Shown here in pieces: positions 15,396 through 23,927 of a stretch of DNA of 64,000 bases. The position numbers were made by a program, and so were the translations under genes. The notes under the pieces were generated by a model, which was not told where the DNA came from, did not search any database, and was given only the letters and a program-made list of their open reading frames with translations. This DNA is from SIG701 sp045577175 (GTDB lineage: Bacteria > Bacillota > Clostridia > Oscillospirales > CAG-272), in contig JAZNHT010000057.1 of NCBI GenBank assembly GCA_045577175.1, forward strand, positions 1 through 64,000, read 5' to 3'. Numbering within the stretch: the first letter of the stretch is position 1; each line of letters starts with the position of its first letter.

Positions 15396-16907
15396 ATGAA
15401 AAAAATTCTCTGCCTCAGCCTTGCTCTGCTGTTCGTTCTGTCCGGATTTGTTGCCTGCGGTACGGAAACGCCGCCTGCACCGATTTCAACAGGCGATTCC
15501 GATGCTTTGACGGATGCGGACAATACGCCCGAAGCCGGCGATACGACTGCGGCGGAGACAGAGCCTCCTGTGACGGAGCGCACGCATTCCGTGCCTGTGG
15601 CGGAGCTTGATTTCGGCGGCGAAGAATTTCACGTGTATGCGTTTGACTGGCAGGCGTACAGCGATTATTTCTTTGCCGAGGAGGATTCCTCCGACCCGAT
15701 GGAGAGTGCGATCTATTACCGCAAGTGCGCGGTGGAGGATGCACTGGGCGTTACGCTTACGCACACGATGTTCAAGGGATACGGGGATATGTACCCCGCC
15801 ATCGATCAGAACGTCGGTACGGGCGACGATGCCGTACAGCTTATGCTGATGCACTGCATCTCCGGTCTCGCTTCCTACGCAACGGGCGGCACGCTCTTTG
15901 CGTTTGAGGATCTTCCGTATGTGAATCTCAGCGCGGATTGGTGGAATCTTGAGCAGATGGATGCCGTCCGTCTCGGACGGAAGTACCATTACGGCGTCAG
16001 CGATTACATGATCCCCACGCCGAATACGCTCATGTTCAATAAGGATATGATCGAGGATCTGTCTCTCGAAAGCCCGTATACCCTCGTCTATGAAAACCAC
16101 TGGACGATCGATGCGTTTGAGGAGATGGCGCGTGCGGCATCCCGTGACGTCGATAACAACGGCGTGTGGGACGAGAGCGACATCTACGGTATCGGCGGCA
16201 ACGGATACTTGAATTTCTGGTCGGCAAGCAATCAGTTCCTCGTCACGCGCGGCGATGACGGAAGGCTCGTGTTTGACATGAGCACCGAAAAAGCGTTCGA
16301 CGTCATCGAATCGATCGCGGTCTGGTCGCGCGAGCACGTTTCGCACGTTCCGTCCACCGGCGAGGAGAGCGATCTTCTGAAGATGCCGTCCGGTCAGGTT
16401 TTGTTCGCCCCCGGCGGTCTCAGCCCGAGCAAGAGCCTCATGGAGAGCGATGTCAATTACGGTATCCTTCCGTATCCGAAATACGATGAGGAGCAGGAAA
16501 ACTACCGCTGCCTCGACTGGGGCGGACTGATGGCGGTGCCCACGACGGTTCGCAATCCGGAGCTGGTCGGCGCCACGATCGAGCTGCTCTCCTTTGAAAG
16601 TGCCGAGACGACGATCCCCGTCTTCTACGACAAGGTGCTCTCCGGTCAGCTTGCACAAGACCCCGACGCATCCCGTATGATTGAGATTATCCTTGATAAC
16701 ATCTGCTACGATCCGGCGATGACCTATCTCGGGCTGTCCGGCAGTGTGTTCAAGATTTTCTATGCACCGTGGTTTGAGGCGCACATGGAGGGCAGATCGA
16801 ATTTTGCCTCCCTGTACGCAGAGCACAAGGATTCGGCACAAAAGCAGATCGACGATCTGTACGCCGCTTTGGCGCTTACCGAGGATTTGAGCGATATGTT
16901 TGGCTGA
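15396..16907 (+). CDS. Extracellular solute-binding lipoprotein, paralogue 2
   Basis: This 503-residue lipoprotein (signal ending SGFVAC) is a close paralogue of the protein at 12732 along its whole length, including DWWNLEQMDAVRLGRKYHYG and LDWGGLM. The Ca-loop-like DVDNNGVWDESD lies near residue 250. The linker after the lipid anchor is shorter and Thr/Glu-rich. It should present a sugar-binding domain outside the membrane, but no transporter permease is adjacent. AAAGGAG precedes the ATG. Conservation of the ligand-site region with paralogue 1 suggests related ligands. Confidence 0.88.
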   Translation: MKKILCLSLALLFVLSGFVACGTETPPAPISTGDSDALTDADNTPEAGDTTAAETEPPVTERTHSVPVAELDFGGEEFHVYAFDWQAYSDYFFAEEDSSDPMESAIYYRKCAVEDALGVTLTHTMFKGYGDMYPAIDQNVGTGDDAVQLMLMHCISGLASYATGGTLFAFEDLPYVNLSADWWNLEQMDAVRLGRKYHYGVSDYMIPTPNTLMFNKDMIEDLSLESPYTLVYENHWTIDAFEEMARAASRDVDNNGVWDESDIYGIGGNGYLNFWSASNQFLVTRGDDGRLVFDMSTEKAFDVIESIAVWSREHVSHVPSTGEESDLLKMPSGQVLFAPGGLSPSKSLMESDVNYGILPYPKYDEEQENYRCLDWGGLMAVPTTVRNPELVGATIELLSFESAETTIPVFYDKVLSGQLAQDPDASRMIEIILDNICYDPAMTYLGLSGSVFKIFYAPWFEAHMEGRSNFASLYAEHKDSAQKQIDDLYAALALTEDLSDMFG

Positions 16908-16916
16908 TTTTCTCCG

Positions 16917-16946
16917 AAAAGACCGCCTGTGGGCGGTCTTTTTTTA
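16917..16946 (+). terminator. Terminator of binding-protein gene 2
   Basis: AAAAGACCGCC/GGCGGTCTTTTTTT stem and T-tract. Reading the other way it can also end the minus-strand gene at 16944. Confidence 0.85.
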
Positions 16947-17357
16947 TCCCTCCGTGCCGAATACCCAGCCTGCGGCGCGAAAGGTCGCCAGTATCCGCGC
17001 GCCCTCATCCGTGCCTTCGCGTGCCCACGCGGTCGCGCCGTTTGTTATATCCATGCCTGCCGCCGCCGTGCGGACGGCGGAGAGTACCAAATCATACGAT
17101 GCCGTGTGCCGCGCGCCTCTGTATCCTGCCGCGCTGACGACGGTGCTCACCGTGTCGGGATACCGTGCATCCGTAAGCCTGTTCAGAAGCGCCGCCGCCA
17201 TCGCGAGATGAACCGCGTATGGCGCGTCCTCCGCCTCGGCAAGGATAAATTCCGTAAGAAGTTTTTCCTCCGCCGCGTTCAGGCTTACGTCCGCCGCTTG
17301 TACGGCAGGAGTCAGCAAAGCGACGCATAAAAGCAGTATCAAAAAATTTCGTTTCAT
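16944..17357 (-). CDS. Small secreted SleB-type cell-wall hydrolase domain protein
   Basis: This 137-residue protein has a signal peptide (KRNFLILLLCVALLTPAVQA) and one domain resembling cell-wall hydrolase SleB (Hydrolase_2): FILAEAEDAPYAVHLAMAA with the expected catalytic Glu, then LLNRL, RYPDTVSTVV and a late ATAWAREGT. SleB-type enzymes are lytic transglycosylases acting on peptidoglycan, often in spore germination. There is no peptidoglycan-binding domain. The start at 17357 has an excellent AGGAGG; the longer frame lacks one. The domain is shorter than usual, so activity is uncertain. Confidence 0.6.
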   Translation of the reverse strand: MKRNFLILLLCVALLTPAVQAADVSLNAAEEKLLTEFILAEAEDAPYAVHLAMAAALLNRLTDARYPDTVSTVVSAAGYRGARHTASYDLVLSAVRTAAAGMDITNGATAWAREGTDEGARILATFRAAGWVFGTEG

Positions 17358-17387
17358 GCTTGCGCCTCCTTCCCGTGCGCGATCCAC

Positions 17388-17416
17388 TTGACGAATCGCG
17401 CGATTTGTGGTATATT
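17388..17416 (+). promoter_or_regulatory. SigA promoter of the ywiB-holA-rnmV-gtrA operon
   Basis: TTGACG at 17388-17393 and TATATT at 17411-17416, 17-bp spacer. Confidence 0.65.
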
Positions 17417-17476
17417 TATTATGTATACTTATGTCCTGTATCAAACGAAAAAACTGTCGGAAGTAAAGGGAAGAAT

Positions 17477-18004
17477 ATGAAAAGCATTACTTTGAAAATC
17501 ACAACGCGCACCTACGGCGATCATATGCCGCCGCAGGCAGGCGATACCGATATTACCAAGGAAGAGGAGGACGCGATCCTCACCTCCGTGGAGAAGATCG
17601 CGCCCGAGCTGCCCGAGGACTCTGACACGGATACGATTGAGCTTGTCACCGTCGCTACGATGGATTTTGACGCAGACGGCCGCTGTACGATTGCGTACCG
17701 CGAAAGCGAGCTCTCCGGCATGGAGGGGACGGTCACAAAATTGACGTTTCTCACAGGCGATCGCAGTATCCTGAGCGTTCTCCGCGAGGGAACGGTCAAC
17801 TCCGCGCTCGTTCTGGAGGCGGGAAAAATTCATACGGGGCAGTACCTGACGCCCGTGATGCCGCTTGACATCGCGACGAGAACGTATCGGCTGGAAAACA
17901 GCGTCACCGCCGCCGGCGGTACGATTTATGCCGAATATTCGCTCCGCATCGGTGCGGTCACCGCTACACGCATCCGCATGACGGCGGTCGTTTTGCCGCA
18001 CTGA
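17477..18004 (+). CDS. DUF1934/YwiB-like calycin-fold protein
   Basis: This 175-residue cytoplasmic protein matches the DUF1934 (YwiB) pattern: YRESELSGMEGTVTKLTF, then LREGTVNSALVLEAGKIHTGQY and TPVMPLDIATRTY, finishing with alternating beta-strands (YAEYSLRIG). The family has a lipocalin/fatty-acid-binding-like barrel and no proven function. The ATG at 17477 follows AAGGGAAG. It lies 13 bases before holA and is the first gene of its operon. Confidence 0.8.
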   Translation: MKSITLKITTRTYGDHMPPQAGDTDITKEEEDAILTSVEKIAPELPEDSDTDTIELVTVATMDFDADGRCTIAYRESELSGMEGTVTKLTFLTGDRSILSVLREGTVNSALVLEAGKIHTGQYLTPVMPLDIATRTYRLENSVTAAGGTIYAEYSLRIGAVTATRIRMTAVVLPH

Positions 18005-18017
18005 GGAGGATTTGCCT

Positions 18018-19076
18018 ATGACGGAAACAGAACTTCGCGCCCAAATCAAAAACGGCGTGACGGGTGGCTATCTTTTCTACGGCGATGAGGATTATCTGAA
18101 GCGCTTTTACGCGCAAAAGATGCGCGAGGCGGCACTTGCCGACTGCCCGGAGGGGCTCTCGGCGTTCAACAGCATCACGCTCACGTTGGAGGACGGCGAT
18201 TTTTCCGCCCTCGCCTCCGCGATCGATACGCCGCCCGTGATGGCACCGATGAAGTATATCGAAATCACGCCGCCGAACGCAGGCGCGTGGAAGGAGAAAG
18301 AGCGCAGTGCCGTCACGGAGATTCTCGCACGGCTGACGGACGCACCGGATACCGTTCTCGTGATGGTCACGCCGCGCGATACGCTCGATCCCGGCACGGC
18401 GAAGCGACCGTCTGCGCTGTTTAAGGCACTCACGAAGGTGCTCACGCCGGTCGAATTTCCTCTGCAAAGCGGAGAGAAGCTCCGCCGCTGGATCGTCCGC
18501 CATTTTGAGGAGGAGGGCATCCTCATCGACGAGGAGACAAGCCGCCGCATGACGGTGCGCTGTGCGCCGGATATGACGACGCTTGCGCGTGAGATTGACA
18601 AGCTGATCTGCTACGCAAAGGCGAACGGGAAGGCGGCAGTCACTGTCGGGGATGTCGAGAGCGTGACCTCGCCCGGACTGAGGGAGGACGCTTTTGCCCT
18701 CGCCAACGCGATGCTCGCGGGGGATCGCACCGCCGCGCTCGCCGCACTGGACGTGTACAAAAAGCGAAAAGAGGAGCCGTATGCCATTTTGGCATCGCTC
18801 TCCCGTGTCGTGTCCGATCTGCTTACCGTGTGCGCCCTTGCCGAGGACGGTGCGGACAAGGCGGAGGTCGCGTCGCTTCTCAAAATGCACGAGTACAAGG
18901 CGTCCTTGTACATCCGATCCGCAAAAGATTTCGGGCGTCCGCGCCTTGCCGCCGCACTGCGCCGCTGTCTCGCGGCGGATCAGCTTTCCAAAACGATGTC
19001 GCTCGGCTATATTCCGCTGGAGCGCTTCGTCTGCACGATTCCGCTCGGCGCGGGGAAAGGACAGGCGCATGGCTGA
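18018..19076 (+). CDS. holA: DNA polymerase III delta subunit
   Basis: This 352-residue protein has the HolA layout: N-terminal YLFYGDEDYLKRFYAQKM, a mid AAA-like region with SALFKALTKVLTPVEFP and LRRWIVRHFEEEG, and a C-terminal helical clamp-loader collar (YAILASLSRVVSDLL, LAAALRRCLAADQLSKT). The delta subunit opens the beta clamp within the clamp loader. The ATG at 18018 is spaced 7 bases from AGGAGGA; the TTG further upstream is rejected. It overlaps rnmV by 8 bases. Confidence 0.92.
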   Translation: MTETELRAQIKNGVTGGYLFYGDEDYLKRFYAQKMREAALADCPEGLSAFNSITLTLEDGDFSALASAIDTPPVMAPMKYIEITPPNAGAWKEKERSAVTEILARLTDAPDTVLVMVTPRDTLDPGTAKRPSALFKALTKVLTPVEFPLQSGEKLRRWIVRHFEEEGILIDEETSRRMTVRCAPDMTTLAREIDKLICYAKANGKAAVTVGDVESVTSPGLREDAFALANAMLAGDRTAALAALDVYKKRKEEPYAILASLSRVVSDLLTVCALAEDGADKAEVASLLKMHEYKASLYIRSAKDFGRPRLAAALRRCLAADQLSKTMSLGYIPLERFVCTIPLGAGKGQAHG

Positions 19077-19680
19077 CAGAGAAAAACTGCACATCCCGTA
19101 CCCCGTGATCGTGGAGGGACGGTACGATAAGGCGCGTCTCTCCGGCGTGATTGAGGCGGAGATACTCACCACGGCGGGCTTCGGTATCTTTTCCAAAAAG
19201 GAGCAGCTCTCGCTCATCCGCGCGCTCGCCGCACCGCGCGGCGTGATCGTCCTGACGGACAGCGACGGGGCAGGGAAAATGATTCGCTCGCACCTCTCCT
19301 CCGCACTGCCGAAGGAGAAGGTGATCCATCTGTATATCCCCGAAATTAAGGGCAAGGAGCGCCGCAAGAGTGCGCCGTCGAAGGCAGGCACGCTCGGCGT
19401 GGAGGGGATGGAGGACGCGCTTTTATACGAGCTGTTTCTGCCGTTTGCCGACGCGGATGCGCCCGTCCGCCGCGGCGGAATTACGAAGACAGATCTGTTC
19501 ACGCTCGCTCTGACCGGGGCGGAGGACGCCGCCGCACGGCGGGATTGTCTCGCTGTCTCATTGGGACTGCCGACGGGCATGACGCCGAACGCGCTTCTAG
19601 GCGCGGTCAATATCCTGTACGCACGGGAGGAATTTTTCAATCGCGCCCGTGAAATTCTCGGGGAGGAGGGACAGGCATGA
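19069..19680 (+). CDS. rnmV: Ribonuclease M5
   Basis: This 203-residue protein has an N-terminal TOPRIM domain with PVIVEGRYDK (catalytic Glu), LTDSDGAGKMIR (DxD) and the RNase M5-specific segments HLYIPEIKGKERRK and SKAGTLGVEGM. RNase M5 matures 5S rRNA from its precursor in Firmicutes, working with ribosomal protein L18. It starts within the end of holA (8-base overlap) and ends in an ATGA overlap with the next gene, so it is translationally coupled on both sides. Confidence 0.92.
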   Translation: MADREKLHIPYPVIVEGRYDKARLSGVIEAEILTTAGFGIFSKKEQLSLIRALAAPRGVIVLTDSDGAGKMIRSHLSSALPKEKVIHLYIPEIKGKERRKSAPSKAGTLGVEGMEDALLYELFLPFADADAPVRRGGITKTDLFTLALTGAEDAAARRDCLAVSLGLPTGMTPNALLGAVNILYAREEFFNRAREILGEEGQA

Positions 19681-20093
19681 TCGAAAAATGTAAGGCGCTC
19701 TTTCAAAAATACCGCGAGACGGTGATGTATCTCATCTTCGGCGTGGCGACGACGGTCGTCAGCTTTGCGCTGTATTACGCATTTCTCTGGCTGGGGATGC
19801 ACTATCTTTGGTCGCAGACGCTTTCGTGGATCGGCGCGGTGATTTTTGCATATATCACGAACAAAATCTGGGTGTTTGAAAGCGATGTCCGCGGTTTTCT
19901 GCCGCTTGTGCGCGAGTTTTGCTCCTTCGTCCTTTCCCGATTGTTCTCCTTCGGCGTGGAGACGCTCCTTTTGTGGCTGATGGTGGATGTCGCGTCCATC
20001 TCCGAGGGGATTGCGAAAATCCCCGTCGCAGTCCTCACCGTGATCCTGAACTACATCACGGGCAAGCTGCTTGTTTTCCGCAAAGGAAAATAA
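19677..20093 (+). CDS. GtrA-family membrane protein
   Basis: This 138-residue protein has four membrane helices and the GtrA motifs: YLIFGVATTVVSFALYY, then AYITNKIWVF and SRLFSFGVETLLLW, ending ILNYITGKLLVFRK. GtrA proteins are thought to flip lipid-linked sugars across the membrane for glycosylation of surface polymers. It starts in an ATGA overlap with rnmV and is the last gene of the operon. Confidence 0.88.
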   Translation: MIEKCKALFQKYRETVMYLIFGVATTVVSFALYYAFLWLGMHYLWSQTLSWIGAVIFAYITNKIWVFESDVRGFLPLVREFCSFVLSRLFSFGVETLLLWLMVDVASISEGIAKIPVAVLTVILNYITGKLLVFRKGK

Positions 20094-20124
20094 TATACAA
20101 CAAATTTCCAAAAACGAACAAAGG

Positions 20125-20281
20125 TTTTCCACACGGTTTTCCACAAGCTGTGGAAAACTTGACACACACCCTTTGGGAAATATCCCCACAATATGTGGAC
20201 GGAATACGGGATCGAATACAATATATGCGCGATTTCGTGCGGAAATACAAAAAAACAACCGTTCGTTCGCACTTTTCCACA
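20125..20281. other. Cluster of DnaA-box-like sequences
   Basis: TTTTCCACA occurs at 20125-20133, 20137-20145 and 20273-20281 and, inverted, at 20149-20157; the second and inverted copies form a palindrome. This is one mismatch from the DnaA box TTATCCACA. The gap holds no dnaA, dnaN or AT-rich unwinding region, so it is not the main origin. It could titrate DnaA or regulate the ygiQ-like gene. A weak promoter may lie near 20217-20222 (TACAAT). Confidence 0.5.
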
Positions 20282-20327
20282 GACAGTCGAGCGAGTGTGA
20301 CATTTCCCAAGCAGAAACGAGGTTTTT

Positions 20328-22274
20328 ATGGATACAACATTTTTGCCGGTCACGCCCGAGGAGGTGCGCGCGCAGGGGCGCGACGTGCCCGATTTCGTGT
20401 ACGTGACGGGAGATGCGTACGTCGATCATCCGTCCTTCGGACCGGCGATCATTTCGCGCGTCCTTCAGGCGGAGGGATTTCTTGTCGCCATGCTTCCCCA
20501 GCCGGATTGGCGTACCACCGCGGATTTCAAAAAATTCGGGCGTCCGCGCCTCGGATTTCTCGTCTCCGCAGGCAATATTGACTCGATGGTCGCGCACTAC
20601 ACCGCTGCTAAAAAACGGCGCGGTGAGGATTTTTACTCCCCCGGCTGCAAGGCAGGACTGCGCCCCGACCGTGCCACGATCGTTTACTGCAACCGCATCC
20701 GCGAAGCCTACGGCGACGTGCCGATCATCATAGGCGGATTGGAGGCGTCTCTGCGCCGATTCGCCCATTACGATTATTGGGATGACAAGGTTCGCCGCTC
20801 GATTCTGGTCGATGCACGGGCGGATCTCCTCTCCTACGGCATGGGCGAGGCGTCGCTTGCGCGCATCGCGCACCTGCTCGACCGCGGCATCCCTGTCAAA
20901 AAGATCCGCGATGTGCGCGGCACCGCGTTTCTCGGCAAACGGGGCGACAGTGTGCATTTTCCCACAGCGCTCGGGACGGATGAAAACGGCGCGCCGATCG
21001 GGTACGATTACGACAAATTGAAAACGGACAAGCGTGCGTATGCGAAGGCGTTCGCCGTCCAGTATGCGAACAACGATGCGGTATCCGGCAAGGCGATCGT
21101 CGAGTATTACGACGATCGGATGCTCGTGCAGAATCCGCCCCAGCCGCCGCTGGAGCGCGAGGAGCTTGACCGCGTCTACGCGCTCCCGTACACGCGCACC
21201 TACCACCCCATGTACGAATCTATGGGCGGCGTGCCCGCGATCGCGGAGGTCAAATTTTCGATCACGCACAACCGCGGCTGCTTCGGCGGATGCAATTTCT
21301 GCGCGCTCGCGTTCCATCAGGGAAGAAGCGTGCGCTCACGCTCGATTGAAAGCTGTGTCACAGAGGCAAAACAGATCGCCGCCATGCCCGATTTCAAGGG
21401 ATACATCCACGATGTCGGCGGTCCGACGGCGAATTTCCGACATCCTGCGTGCGAAAAACAGCTCAAAAGCGGCGTTTGTACGAATCGCAAGTGCTTGGCT
21501 CCCACGCCCTGCAAGAATCTGAGGGCGGATCACCGCGAGTACGTCGAGCTGCTCCGCGCGATCGAGGACGTACCGGGCGTGAAGAAGGTCTTCATCCGTT
21601 CGGGTATCCGCTTTGACTACCTCCTTGCCGATCCCGATGAGACGTTTTTCCAAAAGCTCGTCCGGGATCACGTCAGCGGTCAGCTCAAGGTCGCTCCCGA
21701 GCACTGCGCGCCGAATGTCCTCTCCCACATGGGCAAGCCGGACGTCGCCGTGTACGATCGCTTCCGCAAACGGTTTGGCGAGATCACCGAAGCGTGCGGC
21801 AAAAAGCAGTTTTTGGTGCCGTATCTCATGTCGTCGCACCCGGGCAGTACGCTTGACGATGCCATCGAGCTTGCGCTCTATACGAAGCGGATCGGGCTTG
21901 CACCCGAGCAGGTGCAGGATTTCTACCCGACACCGGGCACGGCGTCCACCGTCATGTATTACACGGGATTTGATCCGTTTTCGATGAAGAAGATCTACAC
22001 CCCGACCGATTATCACGAGAAGAAGCTCCAGCGCGCACTGCTTCAGTGGCGCAGACGCGAGAATCACGCGCTCATCCGCGAGGGACTTGCGAGAGCCGGA
22101 CGCGAGGACGCGATCCGCGAGCTGCTCGGCGGCGGAGGGAAACCGACACAGCACAAGAGCGCGCCGCCGAAAAAAGGCGCGCCGACACGGAAACCGATTG
22201 AGAAAAAGGGAAACCGTCCGGCAAAAACGGGCACGCATACCGCAAAATCCATGAGAAAACCGCATAAAAAATGA
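20328..22274 (+). CDS. YgiQ-family radical SAM protein
   Basis: This 648-residue protein has an N-terminal B12-binding-like region (DFVYVTGDAYVDHPSFG, IIGGLEASLRRFAHYDYW) and a radical SAM core with the iron-sulfur motif NRGCFGGCNFCAL near residue 320. Then come RFDYLL and APEHCAPNVL, and a Lys/Pro-rich basic tail of about 40 residues. This is the UPF0313/YgiQ family, conserved but with no confirmed substrate. The tail suggests RNA or ribosome contact. A GAGG site precedes the ATG. Confidence 0.88.
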   Translation: MDTTFLPVTPEEVRAQGRDVPDFVYVTGDAYVDHPSFGPAIISRVLQAEGFLVAMLPQPDWRTTADFKKFGRPRLGFLVSAGNIDSMVAHYTAAKKRRGEDFYSPGCKAGLRPDRATIVYCNRIREAYGDVPIIIGGLEASLRRFAHYDYWDDKVRRSILVDARADLLSYGMGEASLARIAHLLDRGIPVKKIRDVRGTAFLGKRGDSVHFPTALGTDENGAPIGYDYDKLKTDKRAYAKAFAVQYANNDAVSGKAIVEYYDDRMLVQNPPQPPLEREELDRVYALPYTRTYHPMYESMGGVPAIAEVKFSITHNRGCFGGCNFCALAFHQGRSVRSRSIESCVTEAKQIAAMPDFKGYIHDVGGPTANFRHPACEKQLKSGVCTNRKCLAPTPCKNLRADHREYVELLRAIEDVPGVKKVFIRSGIRFDYLLADPDETFFQKLVRDHVSGQLKVAPEHCAPNVLSHMGKPDVAVYDRFRKRFGEITEACGKKQFLVPYLMSSHPGSTLDDAIELALYTKRIGLAPEQVQDFYPTPGTASTVMYYTGFDPFSMKKIYTPTDYHEKKLQRALLQWRRRENHALIREGLARAGREDAIRELLGGGGKPTQHKSAPPKKGAPTRKPIEKKGNRPAKTGTHTAKSMRKPHKK

Positions 22275-22281
22275 CGAAAAC

Positions 22282-22314
22282 CGTCCCGGACACCTGTTCG
22301 GGACGATTTTTTTG
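22282..22314 (+). terminator. Terminator of the ygiQ-like gene
   Basis: CGTCCCG/CGGGACG stem followed by seven T residues. Confidence 0.9.
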
Positions 22315-22333
22315 CAAAAATACTGATTTTATG

Positions 22334-22362
22334 TTGTAAAGATGCAAAATCCGTGGTATAAT
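22334..22362 (+). promoter_or_regulatory. SigA promoter of the 6S-like RNA
   Basis: TTGTAA at 22334-22339 and TATAAT at 22357-22362, 17-bp spacer. The expected start is the G at about 22369, exactly the first base of the long stem. Confidence 0.75.
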
Positions 22363-22368
22363 AAACTT

Positions 22369-22575
22369 GCCAAACTAACTGAATAAACGTAAATAGATGT
22401 AATGCCGTCAAAGGGGAATTATGTCTTTTTTGCGACGCCTTGAATAGAATTTGATAAAAACGCAAATTCTTGAAACGTGGGTGTCGGCGAAAAGATATTT
22501 ACGTTCAGTTAGTTTGGCGACTATCGGAGTTTGCGTTTTTTGTGCGCCTGCTTCGGTAGGCGCACTTTTTTATTT
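22369..22575 (+). ncRNA. ssrS: 6S-like regulatory RNA (candidate)
   Basis: The transcript would begin with GCCAAACTAACTGA, which pairs perfectly with TCAGTTAGTTTGGC at 22505-22518. A second stem, ACGTAAATA/TATTTACGT, stacks inside, then an internal bubble with a long 5' strand, GACGCC/GGTGTC, and a terminal hairpin GAATTTG/CAAATTC. A single rod of about 150 nt with a large central bubble and its own promoter is the shape of 6S RNA, which binds and sequesters sigma-A RNA polymerase. A terminator (22542-22571) follows. Alternative: a cis-acting leader of the lipoprotein gene downstream. The call rests on fold, not on a covariance search. Confidence 0.6.
22542..22571 (+). terminator. Terminator after the 6S-like RNA
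   Basis: GTGCGCCT/AGGCGCAC stem with a T-tract, 30 bases before the next start codon. Confidence 0.85.
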
Positions 22576-22602
22576 TATTCTATTTTATTTGGAGGCAAAC
22601 CC

Positions 22603-23916
22603 ATGAAACGATTTTTGGCACTGCTTCTCGCGGCGATTCTTGCGCTGTCCTGCATGGCGGCGTGTAACGTGGCCGACGAGGACGATTCCCGCGATGACGA
22701 GGAAGTAATCGACCGCGACGACGAAGACGAAGACGAGGACGAAGACGAGGACGAGGACGAAAAAGAAACGGAGGCGGAGACCGAGCCCGAAACGGAAGCC
22801 CCCGACTACGTTGCCGATTTCACGCTCTATATCGCAAGCGGCGAGTATCTCAAGGCGATTGAGTGCTACAACGCACACCTCTACGGCAATTATACGCTGG
22901 AAACGGCGGCATCGGAGCAGGTTGCGGCGATCCTTACCGGGCTGAACGCAGGCGTTCTTGCCGGCGAGAAGACAGAGGCGGATGTAAAACAGACCGTCAC
23001 CGTTGTCGATAAGGTGCTTTCTGAGACCGATCTGTACATCGAGAATTATGACGAGCTGATCGCCTACGGTGAGCAGGCGGTCGCGTCCAAGGCGGCATTT
23101 CTGGAGGCAAAGGATCTCGAAATGCTGCAAAATTACGCCGATGCCATGCTTGCGTATCAGAGCGTAATCGAGGGCGACTCCAACTACGCCGAGGCGCAGG
23201 CAGGCGCACAGCGGTGCATTGCGACGCTGAAAACGGAAACGTTTGACGCCGTGACCGCACTTGCGCAGGAGAATAAGTACATAGAGGCGATTGCACAGCT
23301 CAAGGCGCTCGCGGAGATTCTGCCCGAGGATGCGGAGGTGCTCTCCAAGCTGTCCGTGTTTGAGAAAACGTATATCAGCTATACGCTGAAAAGCGCGGAG
23401 GCGGCATTTGTCACGCCCGCAACGGACTATACAAAGGCGCTCGATATTGTAAACGCCGCCCTCCAGCAGTATCCCGACAACGAGGAGCTGAACGCGAAAA
23501 AGGCGTATTATACGACGTTCGCCCCGGTGTCGGTATATGATATGACGCCGATAAAGGGAAGTATTCATAAAACAGCAAGTGATACGGACAATTACGGCAA
23601 TAATTATGAGAAGTGCTTTTATGTAGGTTTTTATGTTGATGAAGATATGACATTTAATCTTAACAAGGATTATAATACATTCAGTGCAGTAATATATGGT
23701 CGCTCCAATAGAAATGGAGGCTACAAAGCTTCGGTGTGTATATATGTGGACGGGAAAGCTCTTTATCAAAACTTGAGCCTTGTCGATAATGATTTTCGTC
23801 CATTTACGATAGAACTTGATATTACCGGTGCTTCAGAATTGAGAATTGTACTTGATGGAAACGGAAATGGTGGTATTGGCATGTCAAACATAATTGTCCA
23901 GCGCACGGTGAAGTGA
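22603..23916 (+). CDS. Lipoprotein with acidic linker, helical repeats and NPCBM-like domain
   Basis: This 437-residue protein begins with a lipoprotein signal (LSCMAAC). A stretch of strictly alternating Asp/Glu runs to about residue 60. A helical, TPR-like region follows (IECYNAHLYGNY, LQNYADAMLAYQSVIEGDSNY, YPDNEELNAKKAYY), about residues 65-300. The C-terminal 130 residues look like an NPCBM carbohydrate-binding beta-sandwich (FNLNKDYNTFSAVIYG, VCIYVDGKALYQ, IELDITGASELRIVL). The DNA of this last part is clearly AT-richer than the rest. The start at 22603 has GGAGGC; the longer frame would begin inside the RNA terminator. It is probably read through from the 6S-like RNA promoter or an unseen one. 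Confidence 0.75.
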   Translation: MKRFLALLLAAILALSCMAACNVADEDDSRDDEEVIDRDDEDEDEDEDEDEDEKETEAETEPETEAPDYVADFTLYIASGEYLKAIECYNAHLYGNYTLETAASEQVAAILTGLNAGVLAGEKTEADVKQTVTVVDKVLSETDLYIENYDELIAYGEQAVASKAAFLEAKDLEMLQNYADAMLAYQSVIEGDSNYAEAQAGAQRCIATLKTETFDAVTALAQENKYIEAIAQLKALAEILPEDAEVLSKLSVFEKTYISYTLKSAEAAFVTPATDYTKALDIVNAALQQYPDNEELNAKKAYYTTFAPVSVYDMTPIKGSIHKTASDTDNYGNNYEKCFYVGFYVDEDMTFNLNKDYNTFSAVIYGRSNRNGGYKASVCIYVDGKALYQNLSLVDNDFRPFTIELDITGASELRIVLDGNGNGGIGMSNIIVQRTVK

Positions 23917-23927
23917 GGAGGAATTAT

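Noticed and set aside
20125..20281. Chromosomal replication origin
   Set aside because: No dnaA, dnaN or AT-rich unwinding region is nearby; only DnaA-box-like sites are present.
17964..21317. Minus-strand open frame of 1117 codons across holA, rnmV, gtrA-like and ygiQ-like genes
   Set aside because: It is antisense to four well-supported, coupled genes; its translation is Arg/His-rich with no domain, a common effect of GC-rich codon use.
22369..22575. Riboswitch controlling the lipoprotein gene
   Set aside because: The single long rod with a closing stem at the 5' end fits 6S RNA better than known riboswitches; kept only as an alternative.
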